Below, one piece after another: positions 11,721-21,838 of a DNA stretch of 45,498 nucleotides (position 1 is its first letter; the number at the start of each line of letters is the position of its first letter). A model generated the notes under the pieces. It was not told the origin of the DNA. It saw only the letters and a list, made by a program, of their open reading frames with translations, and searched no databases. Source of the DNA: Chara braunii (lineage: Eukaryota > Streptophyta > Charophyceae > Charales > Characeae); the NCBI GenBank assembly GCA_003427395.1, contig BFEA01000079.1, forward strand, positions 793,526 through 839,023, read 5' to 3'. A program made the translations under genes and the position numbers.

Positions 11721-12483
11721 AGAAATGGTGAGACAAAAGTCTGACTTATCTTGGACTGAGAAAAGACAAAATGCTGCAGAAACTTCACAAGAAAAATTAA
11801 AAGATGGGGGAGGTCCTGGAGTGTTGGGAGTGCCTTTTTATGATGATGAGGAGGTAAAACCCTTCATCATCGAGGCAGACGGGAGACTAGTGACTCTTGG
11901 TGGTATACTTATCTAGAAAGATGGGAATGAAAATGAGAGACCTTCGACATTTGAGAGTAAAATTTTTAACTCTACAGAAAGAGACTATACCCAGTTTAAG
12001 AAAGAGCTATTGGTCATCATCCATTGCCTCCGGTGCTTCAATCACTATGTACTTGGAAGGAGATTTATCCTGAGGACTGATGCATCTGTTGTGATTGGTG
12101 TTATTAAAAAACATCAACAAGTGGATCCAACAGTAAACAAGTGGATTGCTTTCATTTGGACTTTTGATTTTAAACTAGAAAAGATTCCAATAGAGAAAAA
12201 TCGGGCAGATGGACTGAGCAGAATTGAATGGAGAAAAGACGAAGATAAAAATATTGATGGGTCAATCGAAAAATCTGCCTATGTTGATAACTTCTTAAAT
12301 GAGGAAGACGACGAAGACTATAAGGCTCCGAGCTCTTATAAGTGGAGCTTATGGCTTGAAGAGAGAGACAACTGGGGAGAAATCCCTGATGCTTATGTCT
12401 ATGTATTAATTCTTGAAAAAAAAAAAAAAAAAAAAAAAGTTTGGCATGCCAAGGTCAACACAGCGGTTGTGGCTGTTCATTAA
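11721..12483 (+). pseudogene. Ty3/gypsy RNase H relic
   Basis: It follows the RT after a one-frame shift and shares its reading frame with the integrase downstream. Visible motifs are PFIIEADGRLVTLGGIL (about 11862-11913), then after a TAG at 11914-11916 STFESKIFNSTERDYTQFKKE, FILRTDASVVIGV and RADGLSRI. These are the usual landmarks of the gypsy RNase H domain. A run of about 24 A residues (12415-12438) encodes a poly-Lys stretch that probably grew by slippage, and a TAA at 12481-12483 ends the frame. Confidence 0.8.
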
Positions 12484-13455
12484 CTGGGAGAGAGTTTTGG
12501 TTCAAAGAATGAGGAAAAGGTTGAGAAGAAAGAGGAAAAACTATCATTCATCTTTGAAGAATATGATGAAATTTATCAAGAGCTTGAGAAAAAGATTGAA
12601 AGGGAACGATTAAAGGAGTATTACTGCAAAAGCTTAAGGAAAAAATTTATATTAAAAAGAGGACATCTCTTTGTAGATGGCAAAGGAGACCTACCTCCAT
12701 TAAGAATTGTCTGTGGGAAAGAAAGACAACTAGAAATAGTTGCGGCTCTACATGAGGGGGTTGTTGGTGGTCACAGGGCTGCTGAAGCAACTCACTCTAA
12801 GACAGTTGAACTCTACTTCTGGTCTGACATGAGAGACATGATTTACATATTTTGTAAGTCTTGTGTGTTATGTCAGAAGAGGTCTACAGCAAGGATGATT
12901 GAACCTTTATTCCCTACTGTTCTGGTGAAGCCAGACAGTCGATTCCACCTGGATCTCATCACCATGCTCCTTGGTAAGGGTGGTATGAGGTACATACTGA
13001 ACACGAGGGATAATTTTTCTGGATATGTTGAGGCAAAAACTCTGAAGAGGAAGACAACCGAACAAGTTGATGATAAGATAGAGGAAGTCTGCCTCAGATA
13101 CCCTTTTATCAGAGAGTTTGTTTCAGACAGAGGATCTGAATTTAAGAATGAGATCGTAAGAAGAACCACTCTCAGACTGAGAATTAGAATTCGGTATGTA
13201 ACCACCTATCACCCTCAAACAAATGCACTAGTAGAGAGAGGTCACAGAACCTTGAAAACTTCAATGGCTAAATGGTGTGAAGAGAACCTCAGTAACTGGC
13301 CGAAAGTACTCAAAGCTGCAGTTTCTGTTGACAACATCACTGTCAAGAGAACCACTGTTTATGCTTCATTCACTCTGTGGTATGGTCGGTATACTACTCT
13401 GCCTATTGAGAGTATAATCAAAACCTGGTCAAGTCAAGAGAGCGATAGAGAGTAA
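12484..13455 (+). pseudogene. Ty3/gypsy integrase relic with intact D,D-35-E triad
   Basis: After the TAA the same frame continues through a charged linker to the zinc-binding segment: LHEGVVGGH, then FCKSCVLCQKR (His at 12751 and 12772, Cys cluster about 12853-12880). The catalytic core has Asp at 12952-12954 (HLDL), Asp at 13126-13128 (SDRGSEF) and Glu at 13234-13236 (VERGH). That gives 35 residues between the second Asp and the Glu, the canonical D,D35E spacing, and the typical TYHPQTNALVERGHRTLK block is present. The core is uninterrupted for over 300 codons. It would have inserted the cDNA into chromosomal DNA. A TAA at 13453-13455 separates it from the C-terminal part. Confidence 0.88.
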
Positions 13456-13882
13456 TCCGTTTCAGAGCTTCTTCATATCAGAATGAGACAGACATCAGAG
13501 GTTGATCAAGCAGTAATGGATGCTGCAGGGAGAATGACAACAAACAGATTATCAGATCAAGAGAGATGGAAACAAAAAAGGTATATAAGAAGAAAAAAAA
13601 CGGAAATTTTATGACGTTATCCTCTTATTCGATAATTCCCTTGAGACGCAGTGAACTAAACGATTGGATCCCAGATGGCTCGGTCCCCACAGAATTACAA
13701 GTGAAGTAAAAGTCAAAGTCTATGAGATATCGGAGATGGATGACTCAAGAGTTCTTGATATGGTATCAGGGTCAAGACTTCATAAGTTTATCTTCAGAGA
13801 CTCTGACTTGGGCCCTACAATGGTCACAAAGAAACGAAAGAAGAATCAGTCATCCAGTAAGAGAGCTGCTTCGAAGGACTGA
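13456..13882 (+). pseudogene. Integrase C-terminal domain relic
   Basis: The integrase frame continues past the TAA as a helical linker, shifts near 13610, meets a TGA at about 13650, and then reads RLDPRWLGPHRI, VYEISEMDDS and MVSGSRLHKF. This W-G-P / V-x-G-x-x-L-K-x-F pattern is the C-terminal SH3-like region of gypsy integrases. A basic tail (TKKRKKNQSSSKRAASKD) and a TGA at about 13880 end the polyprotein. No chromodomain is evident. Confidence 0.7.
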
Positions 13883-15400
13883 GGAAAGTATAGTAAGATG
13901 AGAAGGTACAACAAAGACAAAAACTTCAACAAATTTTGACTATTCTTGCATTGTCAGCTCAGTAAGTCAATTTTCAATATGTTTGATTTTGTCACAGAGG
14001 ACTTGAGAGATAATTTTCAGGTGATCTGTATTTGTTTCTGCATCCGAACTCACTTTATTATTTTTTTATTTATAAGTGACAGAGACAATGAGATCAAAGT
14101 GTCATAAATACTGGGTTGCAGTCGATCTACGAGCATCAGATCCCTAAGTGGGGAGTAACCGTGAAGTGCAGTTGCAGTGATATTAAGTTCAGAGAAAGTC
14201 GTGGCTATGGTATAAGAGTAACCAGTTTTGATCTCATGATGAAGAGAAAATCTGACGGGCATAAAATAAGTTCAGCTCTCACTTACTAAAGAGTTGTCAG
14301 TGGAGAAACTTCGTGTTTTTTTACTAAGTTGTTTGTCCAAGAGAGCAATCAAGAAGATAGGCATAAAGAAGTTCAGCCTTGCCTGACCAGAGAGTTGTCA
14401 ACATGGGGACTTCGTATTTCTTGACTAAATTGCCTATCTTCTGCCCGAACGAGGGAAGGGACCTCTCTGGGATCAACGCTTTGTATTTCATGAGGCTGAA
14501 GGGAGACCTCTAGGAAATGCAGAGTCAGTTGTTTGTTTTGTTGTTGTTCAATGCCTCTTGAGACAGAAGGGACGTCTCTTGATAAATGTTTGTTCTGTTA
14601 TCTGGGGCATGGACTGTTTGACAGTGGGCATGACATATATGTTGGTTGTCTGTGCCTGAGATTTCTTCTCTAACCTAAAGATGCATTGATTGTCGGGGTT
14701 AGCTAGAGCCTTACCGCAATAGGTTGCAATCTGGTGGGGTCAGCAGGTCCCCGACGCAAATGTCGAATTCCATAGTTGACTGACGCTATGACTTCGGTAG
14801 TCTGGCCTGTGAGGTCAAAAGGGGTCAGCTGGAACCCTACCGCAGTCAGAGGATGCAATCCAGTGAGGTTCGCCAGAGTCTGGAACCGTGGTTAAACCGG
14901 GTCCCACGTTTAAAAATCTGGGTGAGGCATGATATATATGTTGGTTGTCTGTGCCTGAGATTTCTTCTCTAACCTAAAGATGCATTTATTGTCGGGGTCA
15001 GCCAGCGCCCTAGGCCGAAAACTGGTGGGCGAGCCAGTCCCCGACCGCAGTGGTCAAATCCGGGTACGGGACAATTTGATTGACGGGAGGTCTACTGTCA
15101 TAGGATGACCAGACCCGCTATAGTCTGGGTGTCCTGGCGAGAGTGCCAAAGGGTCACCATACTCGAGTAATGAGTATGGTGGTCCTGATCTGGAGGCACG
15201 TTAAGGGGGCCGTCAAGACAAATGGTCTGATTGGTCCTGGCCTGAGGGGGGCTGAATAAGGTATGTCAGGCTGAGGGAGGTCTGCCATTCCTGGCCAGTG
15301 GTGGGCCAAAACCAAGACAATCAATAACTTTTGGGTGTGGAGAACTGTTTATGATTATTTATTATTTTATTGTGGGTTTTTATATTTATTTATTTCTACT
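13883..15400 (+). repeat. Post-pol noncoding region with nested hairpins and direct repeats
   Basis: There is no coding potential. The region holds two hairpin-closed units (14254-14337 and 14352-14442), a 72-bp direct repeat with a period of 299 bp (14628-14699 and 14927-14998), and three diverged units starting GGGGTYAGCY (about 14694, 14820 and 14994). Its position directly after the integrase suggests the 3' untranslated region of the gypsy element. LTR borders and a polypurine tract were not located. Confidence 0.55.
14352..14442. repeat. Hairpin unit closed by a 12-bp perfect inverted repeat
   Basis: AGAAGATAGGCA (14352-14363) pairs perfectly with TGCCTATCTTCT (14431-14442). The enclosed segment (GTTCAGC, AGAGTTGTCA, GGGGACTTCGT, TTGACTAA) is shared with the preceding unit at 14254-14337. 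That unit is closed by a different stem, GACGGGCA / TGTTTGTC, which pairs fully if G-U pairs are allowed. Confidence 0.65.
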
Positions 15401-15504
15401 TAGTTACTAATTGATAATTGCTTGCCAAAAGTCTGTATGTTTGGGTGCGAGACTTGCTGTTTTGCAGGATCATGCAGACACTTCAAGAACTCCAATGCTA
15501 AAGA

Positions 15505-15675
15505 AAAGTAAAGGGGTTTGGTATCCCCCTTTATTTGTCTCAGAAGTGAGGATACGCCTCGCTCGGACCAGAAAAAAAATAACAGGGTTTGATACCCTCT
15601 GAGTTGCTTGAGAAGTTGAAAAAACATCTCACTCAGGCTAGAAAACAGGAAAAAGGGTTTGGTATATCCTGTCCC
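15505..15675. repeat. Three short hairpins with a GGTTTGRTAT-type core
   Basis: Hairpin 1 pairs AAAGGGG (15510-15516) with CCCCCTTT, which has one extra C. Hairpin 2 pairs AGGG (15584-15587) with CCCT (15595-15598). Hairpin 3 pairs ACAGGA (15645-15650) with TCCTGT (15667-15672). All three enclose TTTGGTAT or TTTGATA. An intervening element (AGTGAGG then CCTCGCT, about 15545-15565) is also self-complementary. These are degenerate tandem units of the hairpin style seen elsewhere in the window. Confidence 0.5.
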
Positions 15676-15950
15676 CAGCATGGCAGATAGAATGAGTGCC
15701 CTCAAGTGTCAATATCATTTGGACAAATATCCTGGGCATCGCTGCCAATACAAGAAACTAGGTAACTTCTCTTTTGAAAAAGGGCAGCAGCATATCAAAT
15801 TAGTAACGGATGAAAAATCCTTCTTAAATTTATTGGTGGCCGACAAGCGGCCTGGTTCACAAGGAACCTGCATCCCCGGCCTCAAGGTATTCAAACTCTT
15901 AAGCTATGGACGCTATGGAATGAACTGAAAAGTCAAGGAGGGAAAAATAC

Positions 15951-16415
15951 TCAGAAGTTGAAGGGAAGGATATCATGCTTATGCAAGAGATACAAAATGA
16001 CCATGAATTCTATTTGGAGCAGAGAGAGAAGAAAGAAAATGCAGTAGAGGGTGCAACTATTGAACTGGGAAAGAGGGGGAGCCATGCATGGTGCAGGTGG
16101 AGGCGCTGCGGGCACCAAAGCTCTGTTTGCCTCGATAGTAGTGGGGGTTATAGGAGAGTAAGGGGGAAGAAAGGTGTTAGGTGCGCCATAGCGTGCCTCA
16201 AATTTCTTATGAAAATACTCCATCCTTGTAGGAGATGGAGTTCTCTCATACCAACCTACGAAGTGATATGGCCTCACATGAGAGTCAGATCCTCGCACTT
16301 CCTCCTCCTCCTCCTTTGAACCGAACTCGCGACGTGCGCGAGCTGGTGGCTCTTCGCGCGCCTTTCCTCCTCTACCACCTCTCCCCCTTCCCTGTCCACA
16401 ACGTGCCTCTGACAT
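15951..16415 (-). CDS. Hypothetical 154-aa frame, possible gag N-terminus
   Basis: The minus-strand frame starts at ATG 16413-16415 and opens with an RGG-rich basic segment (GQGRGRGGRGGKAREE), then GWYERTPSPTRMEYFHKKFEARYG and a Pro/Ala-rich stretch. This looks like the disordered, RNA-binding start of a retroelement gag. The last third becomes hydrophobic and probably runs into noncoding DNA or a frameshift. No zinc knuckle or capsid motif is seen. It could be a chance frame in GC-rich repeat DNA; I do not recognise a family. Confidence 0.25.
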   Translation of the reverse strand: MSEARCGQGRGRGGRGGKAREEPPARARREFGSKEEEEEVRGSDSHVRPYHFVGWYERTPSPTRMEYFHKKFEARYGAPNTFLPPYSPITPTTIEANRALVPAAPPPAPCMAPPLSQFNSCTLYCIFFLLSLLQIEFMVILYLLHKHDILPFNF

Positions 16416-18130
16416 GGTGCAGGAAAAAGAAGCAAAAGGTACACCTCGATAGAATGAGGATTAGAAGGGGGTCTGAGAACTAGTAGACCGAGTTACTAGA
16501 GAAGAGAGAGGGGAGAGGATACACAGATCATGCAGAGTAGCCGCGCGAGAGAAGAGAGAAAGAAGCCGTGTGCGGGAGGCGTGAGAGTGGCAGCTAGCGT
16601 AAGAGTGCAACGAGAGACTTCGCTACAGTACACTGTAGAAATGAGTAAAGAAACGTTTGGCTTCCATTGTTTTATACTCATCGGCCGCCGCTTTTTGGGC
16701 CCAGCGGGAACGTTGGGCGGGGGGTTGGTATTATGTCGGAGGGCGTGGTGTCTCGGCCCTCCGACGAGTACCCAGTACCTGTTCAAGGGTCCACTATTCA
16801 CCCGTTACCAGCTCGGGGGCCAGTGCGTCGCATAAGTTTTCGCAGAGTACTGTTTGTAGACTTTCGCAGTGCACCAGGGATACCTTAGGCGGTGTTTTGC
16901 CATAGGCAGGCCCAGCAGGCGCTTACCCTAGTAAAAGAATAGGTGTGCGCCACGGGACTTTCCTTTGGTCCATGTAGGCTCGACGCCTTGGTATATAGCA
17001 GAGCACTACCGGCCCTTGGCCGCGGTAGCCTCCGGGCCCGTCCAGGGACGCGAGGGTAGAGAGACCAGCGTTGTCCCTTTGATGCGCGCCAAGTGTCCTT
17101 TTGCTAGGTTATGGGTTAGACGCACGGGATTCAACTGTCACGGCCAAAACGGAAGAGGATCGAGGAAAGGAAAAGAAAGAGAAAAAAAAAAGTAAAAAAA
17201 AAGTTATGCATCAGATCTGTTTGTCGATCTGGACCCTCGTTTTAGTTTGAGACGATCTAGTGACCTCTAGCCGCAACGAAGTTATAATTCTCTTTCTTTT
17301 CTCGTTTTATTACTATTACTATTATTATTATTGTTACTTTTAATATTGTTATTTTGATTTCCTGTTATATTAACCTTTCTTTTTTGTCTTTTTGCGGGAA
17401 GCTAACGGTTCAGATTTCGAACCCAACTGTGGCCTAAGTGGACTAGACTGGCCTGACCCTTCGCTTATCACCCCGTGTCTCACCTGTTCGACTGGGCGTC
17501 ACGCGGTGGGACCCCAAAAGAGGGGTAACCCGCGACCGCTTCGGTAGGAAGCCTATCACCCCCAGGAGGGAGGTCATAGGCCCCCTCCTTACCATCGGAC
17601 ACGGGTACCCATCAGAGGCACTCCGACGTCTTCCTTTGAAGCGGGAAGGGCATCCGTCAGTATCCCGTTATGGGACCGCCTCGTCTAATATGCATTGTTT
17701 TTTTACATTTGAGGCAAAATGTTTAGTGGCTGATAATGGAAGCTGACATTATGACCTTGGTGTCACGCCACTTATTTTCCTCCCTTTTTCCTTTGTTTCA
17801 TTTTATTTTTATTCTATTAAACTATGAAAATTCAAATCATCAAAATGTAAACTTTGAAAGCCGTTTGGGTCCCTCATTCAGAGCACGGGGGTCACGATAG
17901 ATAGTGATCTTATAAAAGGGAACGGGGTTGTGTTAATTGCTACTGCGCAAAAGCGATCTCGTTACACGAGCACGAGTGAGTTTGAGGAGGGAACCGAGCG
18001 ATGAAGTGAGTGCGCAAGCTCGTCCGTGTGCGAGTGCTTAGAACATCTAGTTTTGGTTATTTTGAAGCCGACATCCTAGTATCGTGCGCGATCTGCTCAG
18101 GGAAAACTTGACCATGGTGCGCAGCAGCGT
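16416..18130. other. GC-rich repeat DNA without recognised genes
   Basis: Short overlapping frames occur on both strands. Visible items are a tRNA-like box B on the minus strand (17414-17424), ATT-rich microsatellite patches near 17310-17345, and a TATAAAAGGG near 17912 that could be a promoter element. No protein family or RNA gene is supported. Confidence 0.35.
17410..17426 (-). repeat. tRNA-like T-arm/box B, SINE remnant
   Basis: On the minus strand the sequence reads GGGTTCGAAATCTGAACC, a near-consensus Pol III box B (GGTTCGA) with a T-arm-like stem GGTTC/GAACC. Upstream text (CCACTTAGGCC) is reminiscent of the anticodon side of plant tRNA-derived SINEs, but I find no clean box A. This is a remnant at best. 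Confidence 0.3.
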
Positions 18131-18176
18131 TGTCGGACCAAATACCCTTACAAGGGTATTTGGCCATGCTTTTGCA
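18131..18176 (-). repeat. Conserved palindrome block, copy 2 of 4 (inverted)
   Basis: The arms AAATACCCTT / AAGGGTATTT (18140-18161) are perfect over 10 bp with a 2-nt centre. On the minus strand the block is preceded by TGCAAAAGCATGG and followed by GTCCGACA, matching the context of the other copies. Confidence 0.7.
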
Positions 18177-18771
18177 GTCGACACGGTGACGACATCGGCT
18201 ACCATGACGGGGCCGGTTTGGAATGAAGAGGGTGTGCACGGCTTAGCGTGACACTTGAAACGATTTCCTCGATCATTGAGGGCGGAGCAAAACGGTGCAA
18301 AAATTTCGAACATATGCGCGCGCATTGTTATGACGCGCACTCTGATGGTTGGATCAACAGTCATACCATCTGACCGATAAGGTCGAGGGGTTGATTAAGT
18401 TAATGTTGTGTCAGGTACATCTACGACACACACAAAGACTTGGACTGATACCTGTTTACCTACCGGTACTGGGCGTCTAAAAATGTCAACTTTTGTCTTC
18501 TTTTGCTCAGCCTCCAGTACCCTGTCACTTGAGTGTTTTCCCCGTCGTAACCCTTGATGTCACGACCACAGTAAGTATCGGCCCTTCGGACCTTTCGATC
18601 AACTAAGTGTCCAGGAGGGTCACACACACACTCAAGCCGATAAGCACCCAGACAGGCATGCAGGCCGGCAGGCGTGCACACGTGCAGACTTAGAAAACGG
18701 GCTCAGGCCACTAGGTGGATTGAGCCCCACTCCACTACATATACCTGAGCTGCTCCTCTTCTAACCGAAGT

Positions 18772-18854
18772 AGGAGCTAGCTCAGTGGGTTTCGGTGTGG
18801 ATTGGAAATCAGGTGACTCGGGGATCGAATCCATCCCCGATCTGGCTCCTTTTT
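18772..18854 (+). repeat. tRNA-like sequence with A and B boxes (SINE head or tRNA pseudogene)
   Basis: TAGCTCAGTGGG (18778-18789) is a perfect Pol III box A. GGGATCGAATCC (18820-18831) matches box B with one change. The acceptor-like ends AGGAGC and GCTCCT pair, and a run of five T residues (18850-18854) follows immediately, as in a Pol III terminator. The anticodon arm pairs poorly and the T arm is extended, so a functional tRNA is unlikely. It may be a tRNA-derived SINE head or an old tRNA pseudogene. Confidence 0.5.
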
Positions 18855-19194
18855 GCAAGGAGCTCGACTTTAGCCCCGCACAAGCGGTTAACGGGGACCC
18901 CCACTTTTCGGCCCTTAGTAACCATGAATGATCTTGAAATTAGGGTTTTGGGGTCAAATTTTATGTTTTTTTGGATTTTTTTTTTCATTGCCTGTTTTTG
19001 TTTTTGGACAAACTTGCTGTGTGTCAAATTTGGTGTCATTACGGTTAGTAGATTTTGTGTTGTTGATCATACTGAGAATCCAGAAATTTCAATGAATGTT
19101 TTTTTGGCAAAATTGCCTGAAAATGCACTTTTGAGGTGTTGTTTTATGTGTTTTTAATTATTATTTTTTTGCTTTTTTTTAATAATATGTTAGT

Positions 19195-19345
19195 AAGAAG
19201 TGCGCTCTATACAATGGTGTAGAGTTTGCTTGAAATGACCCCGCGGATGGCTGGCGGGGACTTGAACCCATGACCTTCGGGGTGGGGCTTGTTACAGTTA
19301 GAAGTGTCACGACAAGTGGCATAACGGGGTTGTTGGTAGTTAGAT
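19195..19345 (-). repeat. tRNA-related SINE fragment
   Basis: On the minus strand, CGAAGGTCATGGGTTCAAG leads into the perfect box B GGGTTCAAGTCC (19258-19269). This is the usual 3' half of a tRNA-derived repeat. No convincing box A lies upstream on that strand, so it is truncated or decayed. Confidence 0.35.
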
Positions 19346-19771
19346 CCTTTTCTTTTACTTTATTTTATTATTATTATTATTATTTTGTTAGTAGTTAGAT
19401 TTTTCTCTGTTTTATTTTTATTTTTGTTTTCTTCTTCTCGGATCCATGGTTGATTTTTCCTACTTTGGTTAATCTGTCGTGGAATCCATGACAGATTCGT
19501 CAACAGAGAAAGGAAACTTACCAGCCGTTGCGACTGAGGTCTTGGCCACCTGCCACCTCGCACGGATCGCAACCTCGAAGCCGTGACGGTCGCTCGAGGA
19601 AGTCAGGGCCGACTATCGCAAGGGAAGTAGGACTACGGGGGAGGCCGTCGTGAACGACTACGGGGGAGTTCGCATAGTGCACAGGAGGAGAACTTCGTCG
19701 GGAAGAAGCGGAACACCACGCGCAAGAAGTAACCATCGAGCGAGCGGGGAACAACAAAGAGAATGCGCGGG

Positions 19772-19829
19772 GAAGAAGAAGAAGAAGAAGAAGAAGAAGA
19801 AGAAGAAGAAGAAGAAGAAGAAGAAGAAG
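19772..19829. repeat. GAA trinucleotide microsatellite
   Basis: About 19 GAA/AAG units, followed by further AAG- and A-rich tracts up to the gap. Frames across it encode only Glu, Lys or Phe runs and are not genes. Confidence 0.95.
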
Positions 19830-19959
19830 CGTTGAGCGTGGGAGGAGGAGGTGCGCGGAGAGGAAGAAAGTGGTCGCGTGAAAAAGGTAGGCGCGCGAAG
19901 AAGAAGAAGAAGGAGAAGAAGAAGAAAAAAAGAAAAAGAAAAAAAAAAAAAAAAAAAAA

Positions 19960-20548
19960 NNNNNNNNNNNNNNNNNNNNNNNNNNNNNNNNNNNNNNNNN
20001 NNNNNNNNNNNNNNNNNNNNNNNNNNNNNNNNNNNNNNNNNNNNNNNNNNNNNNNNNNNNNNNNNNNNNNNNNNNNNNNNNNNNNNNNNNNNNNNNNNNN
20101 NNNNNNNNNNNNNNNNNNNNNNNNNNNNNNNNNNNNNNNNNNNNNNNNNNNNNNNNNNNNNNNNNNNNNNNNNNNNNNNNNNNNNNNNNNNNNNNNNNNN
20201 NNNNNNNNNNNNNNNNNNNNNNNNNNNNNNNNNNNNNNNNNNNNNNNNNNNNNNNNNNNNNNNNNNNNNNNNNNNNNNNNNNNNNNNNNNNNNNNNNNNN
20301 NNNNNNNNNNNNNNNNNNNNNNNNNNNNNNNNNNNNNNNNNNNNNNNNNNNNNNNNNNNNNNNNNNNNNNNNNNNNNNNNNNNNNNNNNNNNNNNNNNNN
20401 NNNNNNNNNNNNNNNNNNNNNNNNNNNNNNNNNNNNNNNNNNNNNNNNNNNNNNNNNNNNNNNNNNNNNNNNNNNNNNNNNNNNNNNNNNNNNNNNNNNN
20501 NNNNNNNNNNNNNNNNNNNNNNNNNNNNNNNNNNNNNNNNNNNNNNNN
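19960..20548. other. Assembly gap (589 N)
   Basis: A run of N bases. The left flank is poly-A/AAG and the right flank is a TG dinucleotide repeat, so the gap is probably a simple-repeat expansion that did not assemble. Isolated N bases also occur at 24090, 24122, 44288 and 44355. Confidence 0.99.

Positions 20549-20593
<45 letters not shown>
20549..20593. repeat. TG dinucleotide microsatellite at the gap edge
   Basis: About 22 TG units directly after the N run. Confidence 0.97.
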
Positions 20594-20594
<1 letters not shown>

Positions 20595-20617
20595 TCTGAT
20601 TGCACGACTGGTCTCAT

Positions 20618-20835
20618 GGTACTGCCATCGATATGATGAACCAAAATCGAATGAATCTACCATTAGCAATGAAAAGGTACACTACGACAGTCGTGTCAAA
20701 AGGGCAAGCAGCATCAAACGAATCTACAACTAAAAAGGGGAAGCCTACACTACTACTACATGTGTGCGTGTGAGTGTTTACATCGTGTCCGACTTCGCAC
20801 TACTTTCATCGATAGGATGAGCGAAGTCACCGCTG
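20618..20835. repeat. Two units of the ATCGATAGGATGA tandem family
   Basis: Units start at about 20620 and 20801 with TACTKYCATCGATAKGATGA and continue with AATCGAATGAATCTACC in the first. They belong to the same family as the array at 22991-23510. Confidence 0.6.
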
Positions 20836-20839
20836 TCGA

Positions 20840-21230
20840 GCGCATTGGCTCCCACCTTTTTGCAAAGCGCGGGAGCCCTTCCGGCTATGTCACGCATGAG
20901 TTAAAACAAAAATAAAACCCAAAGACAACTTAGAACGACGCATAAATAATCCCGCGAACCGCCGAGACGGTGGAGGTCGCGTCGTTTCGTCGCCGCTCTA
21001 GCCGGGTGCGCCAACTGTACATCCCACGGTCCTCTACGACAGAATAGGTTCTCGCGGGGCACACCTTACCTTCCCTGAGGGGCTATCACCACCCTCAAGG
21101 GCGTATCCCTACCGAGCTACTGACCCACGTGCAAAAGCGTTTAGATGCAATTGCGGAGGTAGGTCAGTCGAGGGTGTTTGCTCGCTCGCTGAAGTATAGG
21201 TACGCTTGGTTAACGCAAAGTGGACCCGAA
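20840..21230 (-). repeat. SINE-like interspersed repeat, copy 1 of 3
   Basis: It aligns with 33690-34015 (same strand) and with 28930-29115 (opposite strand). On the minus strand it carries the box A-like TAGCTCGGTAGG (21108-21119), then GATACGCCC, GAGGGTGGTGA and a weak box B-like GGTAAGGTGTGCC. The interspersed copies, the tRNA-like start and the roughly 300-bp size suggest a SINE. Confidence 0.5.
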
Positions 21231-21838
21231 CGTTGTCTGTCTCCCAGGGCGCTGATCTCCTAGGTACGAACGAACGTCGGTCGACTAGGACGGTCTCAAC
21301 CAAACATGAAACCCACAGTATAATTCTAGTCTCTTTAAACACTAGTCAAAAGATTGTTAAAATATTCACATATATAATTACATCAAATAGAATCGATTGT
21401 CGTCGATAGGAATATACATCTGATAAAAAATGATAACTAAAAAAATCAAAATCACCATTTGATACATTCAATAACACGATATCAAAATAAAATTCGACCG
21501 CTCCGGGTCGAATAAAACAATCATACAGCCGCCAACGAGGAGTTGACCACCGATAATAATATTGATACAATCGACAAGTTAGTCGGACTGCCGTAGGTTT
21601 GACTTGATGAGACGCGCTGTCAAAGTCATTCATTCCAACTAACGTCGATCTATGATTAAACACGCATACGCCTGTCTCCATACATTCTCAATCTTTCTGG
21701 ATGACAGATTGCTTCGCGGATGATTCTTGATCACGTACATGGCTTGACGTGTTGCATGCCTCTCCCTCTAGGAAGTGGTTTGTGGATACTCCTTCCCCTC
21801 ACCTGAGCCCGAAGACTCAGATCTCAGAGGTTGGGCCG

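Noticed and set aside
15659-15928. 89-codon frame after the hairpin trio (Cys/His-containing)
   Set aside because: The spacing of Cys and His does not match a known zinc finger; starts within hairpin repeats. Could be a gag scrap but not supportable.
18772-18850. Functional tRNA gene
   Set aside because: The anticodon arm does not pair well and the T arm is extended; treated as a tRNA-derived repeat.
19518-20669. Long frames of 260-380 codons across the gap
   Set aside because: They consist of N bases and simple repeats (poly-Glu/Lys/Phe, Thr-His or Cys-Val); no real coding sequence.
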